Shown: positions 53,886 through 63,277, numbered from the stretch's first letter. The stretch: DNA of 64,000 bases from Nonomuraea basaltis (GCF_005893125.1 NZ_VCJS01000024.1:1-64000), one strand, 5' to 3'. The notes: a model not told the origin generated them from the sequence alone. Numbers and translations are program-made.

Positions 53886-56800
53886 ATGGCACGTGACGGC
53901 AGGCCGACCGAGATCTTCGTCAGCTACTCCCCGGCCGACACGGCGTGGGCGACGTGGATCGCCTGGGAGCTCGAGGCGGCGGGCTACCGGACGATGATCC
54001 AGGCGTGGGACTTCGTTCCCGGCACCAACTTCATCGACTTCATGGATCGCGGGGTCAGCGAGGCGCAGCTCGTCGTGGCGGTGCTCTCGCGCAACTACCT
54101 GACCTCGCGGTACGGGCGGATGGAGTGGCAGGCGGCGCTGCGGGCGAACCCGGACAACCCCTCCAACAAGCTCGTCACGATCAGGCTCGAGGACGTCCAG
54201 CTGGAGGGCCTGCTGTCCACGATCACCTGGGTCGACCTGCTGGGCGTCACCGATCCTGGACAGGCCAGGGCGCTGCTGCTGGGCCGGGTCAGGGAGGCGA
54301 TGTCGGGCCGCGCGAAGCCCGAGGCGGCGCCGGCGTTCCCCGACGGCTCCAGCGTGCCGGCGGCCGCGCCGACGCTGCCCCCGCCCGGCGAGCGGGCCAG
54401 GGCGCGGCGCGCGCCGGTCACGGCGCCCACGTTCCCGCCGGCGGCGGGCTCCGGCGGCGCGCGCGAGTCGATCAGCGTGCTCCACGTCGGCGGCCCCCGC
54501 TTCGGCCGGGCGCTGCCGGATCCCGGCGATCCGTTCACTCCGGAGGACATGCAGGCGCGGATCTGGGCCGACCTGACCGCCATGTACGACCGGGGCATGC
54601 CCCGCCCCGACCTGATGGTCGTCAGCGGCGACCTGACCGAGTCCGGCAGCCTGGGGCAGTTCGGGCAGGCGACGCGGTTCGTGACCGATCTGCGGCTGCT
54701 GATCGGGCTGGAGCCGCACCGGCTGGTGCTGCTGCCCGGGCCGCGCGACGTCACCAAGGCGGCCGCCAGCGCCTACTTCATGACCTGCGAGGCCGACGAC
54801 GTGAGCCCGCAGCCGCCCTACTGGCCCAAGTGGCGGCATTTCGCGGGGCTGTTCGGCGAGGTGTACCAGGGGCTGGACGACCGGGTGTTCGACGGCGGGC
54901 AGCCGTGGACGCTGTTCGAGGTGCCCGATCTGAAGGTGGTCGTGGCGGGGCTCAACTCGACGATGGCGATGAGCCATCTGGAGCGGGACGCGTACGCGCT
55001 GCTGGGCGAGGGGCAGGCGGCCTGGTTCGCCGAGCGGTTGCGGCCGTACGAGGAGAGCGGGTGGCTGCGGCTGGGCGCGATCGGGCACCCGCCGGACGCG
55101 CTGAGGGACGCGCCGACGTTCGACCGGCTGCTCGCGCACCGGCTCAACCTGCTCTTCCACGGCGGCTCCGGGAAAACGGCGGCCGAGGGCCGGGTCGCGG
55201 CGCCGCGCGCCGGGCGGCACCAGGTCGTCGAGATCACCCCGGACGGGATGCGCACGTGGCAGCCGGAGGGGGGCGAGCCGGAGCGGGTGCCGTGCCGCTG
55301 GCGGGCCGCGGGGGCGACGTTCACCGGCGAGAGCCCGCCCGTCCCGCCGCCCGGGCCGAAGCCGGACGAGCGCGAGCCGAGCCCGGTGGAGCTGCTGCTC
55401 GACCGGATCACCGAGGTGTGCGAGGCCAGGCACGAGCGGGCCAGGATCCGCAGGTTCGCCGCCCACCTGGTGGTCACCCACCCGGAGGACGGGTTCGTCC
55501 GGCAGACGATGATCGGCGCGCACGCCGGCGAGCTGACCGAGAGCGCCGCGGACGCCTTCGTCCGGCAGTCACACGCCGCCGGGCTGGCCGCCGAGCTGGT
55601 CTACCAGGGGCCGCCCGCCCCGCGCGCGGTCCGCGACGACCTGATGCGCAAGGGGGTGCGGCTGCGCAGCTTCACCGAGTTCCAGGGCCTGCTCGACCTC
55701 ACCGGCTACGTCGCCGAGCAGACGGCCAGGCTGACGATCGACCGCCGCTACCCGCCCGACCTGTACGTGCCGCAGCGCTACCGCGAGCTGGACCGGCCGG
55801 GCAGCCAGGTCAAGCAGGGGCTGACCGACGAGCTGATGCGCCTCCTGGCCGCCGACCACGGCCGGTTCCTGCTGCTGCTGGGCGACTTCGGCCACGGCAA
55901 GACGTTCGCGCTGCGCGAGCTGGCCCGCCGCATCCCGGCCGAGCTGCCGCATCTGACGCCGATCCTGATCGAGCTGCGCGCCCTCGACAAGGCGCACTCG
56001 GTGGACGCCCTGGTGGCCGCGCACCTGGCCGGCCACGGCGAGGAGGTCATCGACCTCAAGGCGTTCCGCTACCTGCTCCGGCAGGGGCGGATCGTGCTGC
56101 TGTTCGACGGGTTCGACGAGCTGGTGACCCGGCTGACCTACGACCGGGCGGCCGACCACCTGGCCACGCTGCTGGCGGCGGCCGACGACAAGGCGAAGAT
56201 CGTGGTGGCCAGCCGCACCCAGCACTTCAAATCGCACAGCCAGGTGCTGACCTCGCTCGGCGAGATGGTGGGGGTGCTGCCGCAGCGGCGGGTGCTGAGC
56301 GTCGAGGACTTCACACGCGACCAGATCCGCTCCTACCTGGCCAACAGGTTCGTCGACGGCGACGAGGCCACGGCCCGCATGTCGCTGATGGGCGAAATAA
56401 AGGACCTGCTCGCGCTGGCGCAGAATCCGCGCATGCTCAGCTTCATCGCCGACCTCGACGCCGACCGGCTGCGTACGGTGGCCGGCGCCCGGCACACGAT
56501 CAGCCCCGCGCTGCTGTACGAGGAGATCCTCGGCGCGTGGCTCGCGTTCGAGGAGCGGCGGGCCAGGATCCCCGGCTCGGCCGCGGCGCTGAGCACCGAG
56601 GAGCTGCGGCGGGCGGTGACGGCGCTGGCGCTGCGGCTGTGGGAGTCCGGGGAGTCGCTGCTGGGTGTGGACGAGCTGACCGAGATCGGCGAGACGCTGA
56701 CCGACCTGGCCAGCGGGCAGCTGTCGGCCGCGCACGCCGCGCACGCGATGGGCTCGGGCAGCCTGCTGGTGCGGACCGAGGAGGGGATGTTCGGGTTCAT

Positions 56801-59456
56801 CCACGCGTCGGTGATGGAGTGGCTGATCGCCAGGTACATCGCCTTGGAGAACATCGCGCTGCTGTCCCGCCGGCCGCTGTCGGCGCTCACGGTGGAGTTC
56901 CTGTGCGATCTGGCCGACGTGCGGAAGCTGCGCGCGTGGGTGGCGGATCCGCCCGCCGACGACGTGGCCAGGGCGAACGCGGTCAAGATCGCGGCCAGGC
57001 TGCGCACCCCCGCCCGCGCCGACCTGCGCGGCGCCAACCTCAAGGGCGAGGACCTGTCGTCCAGGGACCTGCGGGAGGTGGACCTGACCGGCGCCGACCT
57101 GTCCGAGGCGACGCTGGCCGGCACGAACCTGTCCAGGGCCACCCTCCGCGACGCCAAGCTCGTCGGCGCCCGGCTGGACGGCGCCGTGCTGACCGGGGCC
57201 GACCTGACCGGCGCGGACCTGTCGGGGGCGCGGCTGGCGCAGGTGGACCTGAGCGATGTGACCGTCGAGGGCGCCCGCTGGCACCGTGCCTCGCTGATCA
57301 ACGTGACCGGTACGCTGCCGCACCTGCCCGGCGCGGCGGTGGTGCCCGGGCAGCCGGTGGAGGTGGAGTTCGCACCCGCCGGAATCGGCGTCCCGTACGG
57401 ATACCACTTCCAGACCAGCCGCCTGCCCGAGCCGATCGCGTACAGCCCCGACGGCGCCACCGTCGCGATCGGCAACGAGGACGGCGGCGTGCTGCTGTGC
57501 GTCGGCGGCGCGCCCGTGCGCACGCTGCAGGGGCACCGGGGCCGCGTCTACGCCGTCATCTTCGCGGGCGACCTGCTCGCCACAGGCGCGAGCGACGGCA
57601 CCGTCGTGCTGTGGGACGCCCTCACCGGCGAGCGGCGGCACACGCTGTCCGGGCACGCCGACGGCGTCTGGCCGGTGCGCGTGAGCCCTGCGGGCGACCT
57701 GGTGGCGGCCGGCGGCGGCGACGGAGTCGTGCGCGTGTGGGAGACGGCCACCGGGCACCTGGTCCACGAGCTGGACGGGCACCAGGCGCCCGTCTACACC
57801 GCCTCGTTCGGCCGCTCGGCACTGGTGACGGGCGACTCGGCGGGCGTCGTGCGCGTCTGGGACCTCGCCTCCGGGCGATTGACGCGCACGCTCGAGGGCC
57901 ACCGCGGCAGCGTCTACCGCGCGGTGCACAGCCCCGACGGCCACCTGCTGGCCACCGGCGACGAGGCCGGCACCCTCAGGGTGTGGGACACCGCCACGTG
58001 GGCGCCGCTGCACACGCTGACCGGCCACCAGGGCAGCATCTACTGCGTGGCGTTCTCGCCCGACGGCTCGCTGCTGGCGAGCGGCGACACGGCCTGCAGC
58101 GTCCGCCTTTGGGATCCGGTGGGCGGCGCGGCGCACGGGGTGCTCACCACGCACCCGGCGTTCGTCTACCACGTGGCGTTCAGCCCTGACGGCCGCACCG
58201 TGGCGAGCGGCGACTCCAGCGGCGTGATCAGGCTGCACCCGGTGGACGGCGGGCAGCGGGTGGAGCTGTCCGGGCACCGCAGCTCGGCCTGGCCGTTCGC
58301 CTACCGGCCGGACGGGCGTCAGCTCGCCACGAGCAGCAACGACGGCACGGTGCGGCTGTGGGACCCCGGCACGGGCAAATGTCAGCGGGTGCTGCGCGGG
58401 CACGGGCGGCGGATCTCGTCGGTCCGGTTCAGCGCCGACGGCTCGATGCTGGTGACCAGCGGCAACGACGGCGTCGTACGCCTGTGGGAGCCGCGCACCG
58501 GGCGCCGGCTGCGGGAGATCACCGGCACCGCCGACCGGCTGATCTCGGCCCTGTTCTCCCCCGCCGGTCCCCTGCTGGCCACCTCCAGCAACGACGGCGG
58601 CGTGCACCTGTGGAACGCCGTCACCGGCGAGTACGAGCGCGAGCTGAACGCCGAGACCGACCACGTGTGGGCCGAGGCGTTCAGCCCCGACGCCGACATT
58701 CTCGCCACGGCCAACGACGACGACAGCGTGCGCCTGTGGTACCGATGGACCGGGCGGCTGGCGGGCAACCTGATGGACCACCGCGGGCGCGTCCGCTCGA
58801 TCGCCTTCAGCCCCGACGGCGCGTACGTGGCCACGGGCTGCGACGACAAGCTCGTCCGCATCTGGCACGTCGCCTCCGGCGGCCGGGTGGCGACCCTCGA
58901 AGGGCACACCGACCGGGTCTACTCGGTGGCCTTCTCCCCCTCCGGACGCCATCTGGCCAGCGCCGGCAACGACGGCCGGGCCATGGTGTGGGAGCTGCGG
59001 CCCGGCCAGCCCTGGCAGCCGCGGCTGATGCACACGCTCGCCGGGCACGAGGGGCGGCTGTGGAGCGTGGCGTTCAACGCCTCCGGCGACCGCCTGGCCA
59101 CCGGGGGCGACGACCAGCTGGTACGGGTGTGGGACGTCGCGAGCGGCCGGCCGCTGCACGCGCTGGCCGGGCACGCCCGCCGCGTCTGGTCGGTCGCCTT
59201 CAGCCCCGTCTCCGACCTGCTGGCCAGTGCGGGCGACGACGGCGTGGTGATTCTCTGGGAGGGGGATGAGCGGCGGGCGACCCTGCTCGGGCTGCCCGAG
59301 GGGTGGGCGGCGCTGGCGCCGGACGGCCGCTACAAGATCCAGGGGGAGCCGGCCGGGCAGTTCTGGCACGTCATCGGGATGTCGCGGTTCGAGCTGGGCG
59401 AGCTGGACCCCTACCTGACAGGGGTGCAGCAGGTGCCGCTCGACTCACCCTTCTGA
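53886..59456 (+). CDS. TIR - degenerate calcineurin-like - NACHT - pentapeptide - WD40 protein, NLR-like putative immune sensor
   Basis: 1856 residues. Domains in order: TIR (about 5-135; IFVSYSPADTAWATWIAWEL, SRYGRMEW with the putative catalytic Glu80); a Pro/Ala linker; a calcineurin-like phosphoesterase region (about 194-480; VVSGDLTESG kept, but HVGGPRFG and LLPGPRDV replace the usual metal-binding DxH and GNHD, so probably inactive); a linker domain (about 500-640); a NACHT/STAND ATPase (Walker A LLGDFGHGKTFALREL at about 663; Walker B IVLLFDGFDEL at about 735) with its helical tail; pentapeptide repeats (ADLRGANLKGEDL..., about 1045-1125); then about 15 WD40 repeats to the end, two beta-propellers. 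The C-terminal WD40 array would sense a ligand, the ATPase oligomerise, and the TIR consume NAD+ as in antiphage Avs/NLR-like proteins. Single gene, own promoter; divergent from the transporter. The immune role is inferred. Confidence 0.9.
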   Translation: MARDGRPTEIFVSYSPADTAWATWIAWELEAAGYRTMIQAWDFVPGTNFIDFMDRGVSEAQLVVAVLSRNYLTSRYGRMEWQAALRANPDNPSNKLVTIRLEDVQLEGLLSTITWVDLLGVTDPGQARALLLGRVREAMSGRAKPEAAPAFPDGSSVPAAAPTLPPPGERARARRAPVTAPTFPPAAGSGGARESISVLHVGGPRFGRALPDPGDPFTPEDMQARIWADLTAMYDRGMPRPDLMVVSGDLTESGSLGQFGQATRFVTDLRLLIGLEPHRLVLLPGPRDVTKAAASAYFMTCEADDVSPQPPYWPKWRHFAGLFGEVYQGLDDRVFDGGQPWTLFEVPDLKVVVAGLNSTMAMSHLERDAYALLGEGQAAWFAERLRPYEESGWLRLGAIGHPPDALRDAPTFDRLLAHRLNLLFHGGSGKTAAEGRVAAPRAGRHQVVEITPDGMRTWQPEGGEPERVPCRWRAAGATFTGESPPVPPPGPKPDEREPSPVELLLDRITEVCEARHERARIRRFAAHLVVTHPEDGFVRQTMIGAHAGELTESAADAFVRQSHAAGLAAELVYQGPPAPRAVRDDLMRKGVRLRSFTEFQGLLDLTGYVAEQTARLTIDRRYPPDLYVPQRYRELDRPGSQVKQGLTDELMRLLAADHGRFLLLLGDFGHGKTFALRELARRIPAELPHLTPILIELRALDKAHSVDALVAAHLAGHGEEVIDLKAFRYLLRQGRIVLLFDGFDELVTRLTYDRAADHLATLLAAADDKAKIVVASRTQHFKSHSQVLTSLGEMVGVLPQRRVLSVEDFTRDQIRSYLANRFVDGDEATARMSLMGEIKDLLALAQNPRMLSFIADLDADRLRTVAGARHTISPALLYEEILGAWLAFEERRARIPGSAAALSTEELRRAVTALALRLWESGESLLGVDELTEIGETLTDLASGQLSAAHAAHAMGSGSLLVRTEEGMFGFIHASVMEWLIARYIALENIALLSRRPLSALTVEFLCDLADVRKLRAWVADPPADDVARANAVKIAARLRTPARADLRGANLKGEDLSSRDLREVDLTGADLSEATLAGTNLSRATLRDAKLVGARLDGAVLTGADLTGADLSGARLAQVDLSDVTVEGARWHRASLINVTGTLPHLPGAAVVPGQPVEVEFAPAGIGVPYGYHFQTSRLPEPIAYSPDGATVAIGNEDGGVLLCVGGAPVRTLQGHRGRVYAVIFAGDLLATGASDGTVVLWDALTGERRHTLSGHADGVWPVRVSPAGDLVAAGGGDGVVRVWETATGHLVHELDGHQAPVYTASFGRSALVTGDSAGVVRVWDLASGRLTRTLEGHRGSVYRAVHSPDGHLLATGDEAGTLRVWDTATWAPLHTLTGHQGSIYCVAFSPDGSLLASGDTACSVRLWDPVGGAAHGVLTTHPAFVYHVAFSPDGRTVASGDSSGVIRLHPVDGGQRVELSGHRSSAWPFAYRPDGRQLATSSNDGTVRLWDPGTGKCQRVLRGHGRRISSVRFSADGSMLVTSGNDGVVRLWEPRTGRRLREITGTADRLISALFSPAGPLLATSSNDGGVHLWNAVTGEYERELNAETDHVWAEAFSPDADILATANDDDSVRLWYRWTGRLAGNLMDHRGRVRSIAFSPDGAYVATGCDDKLVRIWHVASGGRVATLEGHTDRVYSVAFSPSGRHLASAGNDGRAMVWELRPGQPWQPRLMHTLAGHEGRLWSVAFNASGDRLATGGDDQLVRVWDVASGRPLHALAGHARRVWSVAFSPVSDLLASAGDDGVVILWEGDERRATLLGLPEGWAALAPDGRYKIQGEPAGQFWHVIGMSRFELGELDPYLTGVQQVPLDSPF

Positions 59457-59557
59457 GCCTCGCTCATCGGGATCCGGGCGCGGCGCGCACGGCGGCGGGT
59501 CCGTCAACGGCCTCTCGCGGCGGCGACTGTGGAAGGATCCATGTCTAGATCGTTTCG

Positions 59558-60175
59558 GTGGCGCCGAGCATCGCGAAGGGGATCACGTATGGCTACCTGC
59601 CCGGAGCTCTCGTCGTGACCGATCAGAGGGACGCCGAGCACCGGTCAGCTATCACAGGCGAGAAGGACTCTGGACACCGGCCGCTCGCGCCCGGCACGGA
59701 CGGCACTGGTCGCCGGTCAGCCGCGACCAGCGGCTCTGGACGGCGGTGGCGGACCGTCAAGATCGCGGTGGTCCTGGCCGGAGTGCTCAACCTGGTCCTG
59801 GCGGGGATCCTGATCGGCATCCCCGGCTTCCAGACCACCCTGGACTCCGTGCCCGATCCGGCCGTCGAACGCACCACGCCGCCCGCGGCAGCCCTCACCC
59901 GCCGCCCCGCGGCCACCCCGATCCCGGCCGCCCGGCGCTCCGGAACCCCGCCCTCCAGCGCCCCGGACCCCGGCGTCCCGGCCACGGGCACGCCAGTCTC
60001 CGCCACTCCGGCCCCGAGCACCGCAGCCGGCGTCTCAACCGCACCCGGAGTGATCCGGCCGCAGGGGGCACGCTCGACACGGATGCGAGGGGCCCGGCCG
60101 CGCTCCGTCCGCCCACAGGTGGTCCGCCCCAGGAAGACGTCCGGCGGACCCGCCACTCGAGCGATTCCGCCGTGA
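59558..60175 (+). CDS. membrane-anchored Pro/Ala/Arg-rich protein, unknown
   Basis: 205 residues from the GTG at 59558; a GTG at 59615 (GGAG 9 nt upstream) giving 186 residues is also plausible. One membrane helix (VKIAVVLAGVLNLVLAGILIGIP, about residues 67-89) separates a polar N-terminus from an extracellular tail made of Pro/Ala/Thr/Ser, ending with Arg-rich motifs (ARSTRMRGARPRSVRP). The composition suggests a disordered surface linker. I do not recognise a family. It follows the TIR gene by about 100 bp and may be cotranscribed, or be a chance open frame in GC-rich DNA. Confidence 0.5.
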   Translation: MAPSIAKGITYGYLPGALVVTDQRDAEHRSAITGEKDSGHRPLAPGTDGTGRRSAATSGSGRRWRTVKIAVVLAGVLNLVLAGILIGIPGFQTTLDSVPDPAVERTTPPAAALTRRPAATPIPAARRSGTPPSSAPDPGVPATGTPVSATPAPSTAAGVSTAPGVIRPQGARSTRMRGARPRSVRPQVVRPRKTSGGPATRAIPP

Positions 60176-60268
60176 GCGGCCACACGAGCCCGCCGGCCAC
60201 CGCCACCGCCACACCGGTGATCTCCCCGCCTGTACCGGCCGGCGGGCAGGCCGACGCCGGCCGGCCGG

Positions 60269-60871
60269 TCAGCCGCGGGCGGCACGCCTTACGAGCTCGT
60301 CCCACACGTCGCTCACCCGCGCGTCCAGCTCCTCCAGCGAACCCTCGTTCGGGACCACGATGTCCGCGACCGCCAGCCGGTCCTCCCGGCTCGCCTGCGC
60401 GGCGATGCGGGCCTTGGCGTCGGCCTCCGGCATCCTGCGGTGCTCGGCCAGCCGCCTGATGCGTACCTCGTCGGCCGCGTCCACGACGATGACCACGTCG
60501 TACATCGGCGCCAGCTTGTTCTCCGCCAGCAGCGGCACGTCGTAGACCACGATCGCGTCGTCTGCCGCCTGCCCCTGCAGGTGCGCCACCCGCTCCCCCA
60601 CCAGCGGATGGACGATCGCATTGAGCGCCGCCAGCCTCTCGGAGTCGGCGAAGACGATGGACCCCAGCTTCTCCCTGTTGAGCGAGCCGTCGGGACGCAG
60701 GACCTCGTCCCCGAACACGGCCACCACCCGCGCCAGGCCGGCCGTGCCCGGCTCGACCACCTCACGCGCGATCTTGTCAGCGTCGATCACGACGGCGCCC
60801 CTGGCCGACAGCCGCTTGGACACCTCGCTCTTGCCGGAGCCGATGCCGCCGGTGAGCCCAATCTTCAACAC
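60269..60871 (-). CDS. coaE: dephospho-CoA kinase
   Basis: 200 residues with P-loop [37 protein letters not shown] and [12 protein letters not shown]; the last step of CoA biosynthesis, phosphorylating dephospho-CoA with ATP. GTG start (VLKIGLTG). In actinobacteria it usually lies near rpsA and uvrB; it keeps that orientation here. The homologues with a C-terminal GrpB domain, common in Mycobacterium, are not seen; this is the short form. Confidence 0.95.
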   Translation of the reverse strand: MLKIGLTGGIGSGKSEVSKRLSARGAVVIDADKIAREVVEPGTAGLARVVAVFGDEVLRPDGSLNREKLGSIVFADSERLAALNAIVHPLVGERVAHLQGQAADDAIVVYDVPLLAENKLAPMYDVVIVVDAADEVRIRRLAEHRRMPEADAKARIAAQASREDRLAVADIVVPNEGSLEELDARVSDVWDELVRRAARG

Positions 60872-60919
60872 CGCAAAAGCCTATCCACCATCGAGGCATA
60901 CGGGGTCATCATCGTAGGC

Positions 60920-61633
60920 ATGATGACCACGATCGTACGGGCGGCGCACGACCAGGCCGCGGCGGCCGGGGACGACTGGGTGGGGCCGCCGCACGTCGTG
61001 CTGGCCCTGCTCGACGGTGACTCGATCGCCGCTCGCGTGCTGACCGAGGCCGGGCTCGACCGGGCGCGGGCGCTGGAATGCCTGCACCACGGGGCGAGGC
61101 CGGGCCACGGAGCCGGCGGCTTCGCCAGTCCGGCGTTCCACGAGCTGTACGGCGTCGCCACCGGCCTGGCGCTCGCCTCGGGCGTCCGGCTCCCGGCGCC
61201 CGAGCACTGGCTTCTCGCGCTGGCCTTCGACGCCTGGGACCGGGACGCGACCCCACTGCACCAGTTCGGCCTGGACCCGGCGCAGGTCGTGGCGGCGCTG
61301 CGGGGGCACGGCGTCCCCGTGCCACCGCTCGACCCCCCCGTCCACGTCCCCTGGCGGGGCCGGCACCAGATCGTCGTGCCCGCGTCCAGGCTGCGGCCGG
61401 TGCTCGACCGGCTGAACGCGGAGCATCCGCCGGGCTCGGAGTGGCGGTGGGGCTGGAACTGGGTCGACGACGACCTGGGCCGCGCCATGATCATCGCGGA
61501 GGAGGGGATCGATCTGGCAGCTGCCTGCGCAGATGAACCATCATCAGGTGATCGTCCATCCGCTCCCGGTGCGTCTCCCGGTAGCCCAGGCGGCGATAGA
61601 GCCGCAGGTTCACCTCCGACAGGTGCCCGGTGA
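60920..61633 (+). CDS. Clp N-terminal domain protein
   Basis: 237 residues from ATG-ATG (MMTTIVRAAHDQAAAAGDDWVGPPHVVLALL). The repeated Clp-N motif is visible twice: AAHDQAAAAGDDWVGPPHVVLALLDGDS and ASGVRLPAPEHWLLALAFD, which in ClpC/ClpA bind substrates or adaptors. No AAA ATPase domain follows, so it may be a stand-alone adaptor or an orphan Clp-N regulator. The last ~45 residues run antisense through the 3' end of the GNAT gene (142-bp overlap at 61491-61633); the Pro/Gly/Ser-rich tail there looks non-native, so the true end or a frameshift near 61500 is open. Confidence 0.75.
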   Translation: MMTTIVRAAHDQAAAAGDDWVGPPHVVLALLDGDSIAARVLTEAGLDRARALECLHHGARPGHGAGGFASPAFHELYGVATGLALASGVRLPAPEHWLLALAFDAWDRDATPLHQFGLDPAQVVAALRGHGVPVPPLDPPVHVPWRGRHQIVVPASRLRPVLDRLNAEHPPGSEWRWGWNWVDDDLGRAMIIAEEGIDLAAACADEPSSGDRPSAPGASPGSPGGDRAAGSPPTGAR

Positions 61634-61967
61634 ACAGGTCGAACGCCGTCGCCTCCGGCACCTGCTCGTGCAGCGCGCCCAGCAGGGCCGTGCCCAGCCC
61701 TTGACCTTGCCGGTCGGGCGCGACGACGAGGCGGCCGACGAGGCAGGTGGTGCCGGACAGCCGCCCGCGTACCGCGCCGACGATCCGGCCCCCGTCGAGC
61801 GCCTTCAGCACGACGGCGGTCTCGACGACCTTGCGCAGTTGCTCCAGCGACTCGATGAGCGGCGGAATGTACGGGTCGCCGTAGAGCTGGGCCTCGCTCA
61901 CGTAAGCCGCCCGCTGCACGGTGAGGATCTCTCCCGCGTCCGCCGCCACCGCCCGCTCGATCCTCAC
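61491..61967 (-). CDS. GNAT-family N-acetyltransferase
   Basis: 158 residues from the GTG of VRIERAVAADAGEILTVQRAAY with AGGG 8 nt upstream; an ATG ten codons earlier (61997) is an alternative. The acetyl-CoA-binding motif A is LVGRLVVAPDRQGQGLGTALLGAL (Q/R-x-x-G-x-G/A), with VPEATAFDLFTGHLSEVNLRLYRRLGYRET as motif B. It acetylates an amine of an unknown small molecule or protein. It is convergent with the Clp-N gene, whose tail overlaps it, and follows the epoxide hydrolase by about 40 bp on the same strand. Confidence 0.88.
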   Translation of the reverse strand: MRIERAVAADAGEILTVQRAAYVSEAQLYGDPYIPPLIESLEQLRKVVETAVVLKALDGGRIVGAVRGRLSGTTCLVGRLVVAPDRQGQGLGTALLGALHEQVPEATAFDLFTGHLSEVNLRLYRRLGYRETHRERMDDHLMMVHLRRQLPDRSPPPR

Positions 61968-62008
61968 GCGCAGCACCCTATCGGCCACGCGCGGCATACG
62001 TGCCTTGG

Positions 62009-63142
62009 TCACCGAACCATTCGGAAAAAGGCGCGAATGCCCGCCACCAGCGAGTCCGGCGTAGCCATGGCCACCATGTGGCTGGGACTGTGCGCGTCCC
62101 CCCAGTACACGATGTCGTTCTCGCGCTCGGCGATCCGCCGCAGCAGCGCGGGCCCGCCGTGCGTCGTCCCGGTCGGCACCGCGGTCTGGTCGATGGGCAT
62201 GCCGGCCGCCCCGTCGTAGTACGTCCAGGAGGACGATCCGCCGGTCTCCGTCAGCCAGTAGAGGCTCGCGTTGGTGAGCAGCAGATCCCGGTCGATGGGT
62301 TCGGCCGTCTCCGACCACCCGTCGAACTCCCTGAACCTTTCCACCAGGTACGCGAGCTGCGCCACCGGCGAGTCCGCGAACCCGTACGCGAGCGTCTGGG
62401 GCCTGGCGGCGAGGTAGGGCGCGTACCCGCTGCCTCCGGCCATCCGCCCGGCCATCTCCTTCAGCTCGGCCAGCTCCTCCTCGCTCGCCCCCGCGAGCTC
62501 GGCCGGGTCGCCGGTGGGGATGCCGAGCCCGGCCGTGATGAGCGCGCCGGCCACGTGCTCGCGGTCGAGCACCGCAAGCTGGGGCGTGACCAGCGCTCCG
62601 GCGTCGTTGCCGTAGGCGCCGTACCGGTCGTACCCGAGCCGGCGCATCAGCTCGGCCCACGCGCTCGCCACCCGCGCGATGCTCCACGGCCGCTCGTCGG
62701 CGGGCTCGGGGAACGGCGAGAAGGCGAACCCGGGCAGTGAAGGGGCGACGACGTGGAAGGCCACGGCGGGGTCGAGCCCGTGGGCGCGCGGGTCGGTGAG
62801 CGGCCCGATGACGTCCAGGAACTCGGCGACGGAGTTCGGCCAGCTGTGCGTGACGATCAGCGGCAGCGCGCCCGGCTCCGGCGAGCGCGCGTGCAGGAAG
62901 TGGATGGTCTGCCCGTCGATCTCGGTGGTGAACTGGGGAAAGGTGTTCAGCCTGGCCTCCTGCGCCCGCCAGTCGAACTCGCCGGCCCAGTATCCGGCCA
63001 GCTCGCGCAGGTAGGCGACCGGCACGCCGCGACTCCATCCGCCGGGCAGCTGCCCGGCCCACCTGGTACGCCGCAGCCGCTCTCCCAGGTCGTCGAGGTC
63101 GGCCTGCGGGATGTCGATGCGAAATGGCTTGATCTCGTCCAT
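62009..63142 (-). CDS. epoxide hydrolase (N-terminal EHN domain type)
   Basis: 377 residues from MDEIKPFRIDIPQADLDDLGERLRRTRWA, the EHN domain start; an upstream ATG (63220) adds 26 residues without a ribosome site. LIVTHSWPNSVAEFLDVIGPLTDP is the oxyanion block, the nucleophile Asp sits in YGAYGNDAGALVTPQ, and HSPSHMVAMATPD holds the catalytic His. The family opens epoxides by an alkyl-enzyme intermediate. A role in detoxification or secondary metabolism is possible; no biosynthetic genes are adjacent. Confidence 0.88.
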   Translation of the reverse strand: MDEIKPFRIDIPQADLDDLGERLRRTRWAGQLPGGWSRGVPVAYLRELAGYWAGEFDWRAQEARLNTFPQFTTEIDGQTIHFLHARSPEPGALPLIVTHSWPNSVAEFLDVIGPLTDPRAHGLDPAVAFHVVAPSLPGFAFSPFPEPADERPWSIARVASAWAELMRRLGYDRYGAYGNDAGALVTPQLAVLDREHVAGALITAGLGIPTGDPAELAGASEEELAELKEMAGRMAGGSGYAPYLAARPQTLAYGFADSPVAQLAYLVERFREFDGWSETAEPIDRDLLLTNASLYWLTETGGSSSWTYYDGAAGMPIDQTAVPTGTTHGGPALLRRIAERENDIVYWGDAHSPSHMVAMATPDSLVAGIRAFFRMVR

Positions 63143-63206
63143 GCCCACGACCCTAGGCACGAAAGCGGAAGGTTCCGTTCCGCATTGGCCGGGCCGGGCC
63201 ATGCGA

Positions 63207-63237
63207 AAGGCCCCGTACAAGGAATGTACGGGGCCTT
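63207..63237. terminator. rpsA terminator (bidirectional hairpin)
   Basis: AAGGCCCCGTACA (63207-63219) pairs perfectly with TGTACGGGGCCTT (63225-63237), 13 bp with a 5-nt AGGAA loop. On the minus strand it is followed by TTTCGC and begins about 40 nt after the rpsA stop. It also separates rpsA from the epoxide hydrolase. Confidence 0.85.
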
Positions 63238-63277
63238 CCGTAAGGCTAGGCCTTAAGCCACAGACCTAAAACGAGCC

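Noticed and set aside
53945..58189. A 1414-residue frame on the same strand inside the TIR/WD40 gene
   Set aside because: Arg/Gly/Ala-rich shadow frame, no motif, shifted against the real domains.
55569..59369. A 1266-residue open frame antisense to the TIR/WD40 gene
   Set aside because: It is rich in His/Pro/Val/Gly with no recognisable motif, lies wholly opposite a gene with clear domains, and is a side effect of high GC at third positions.
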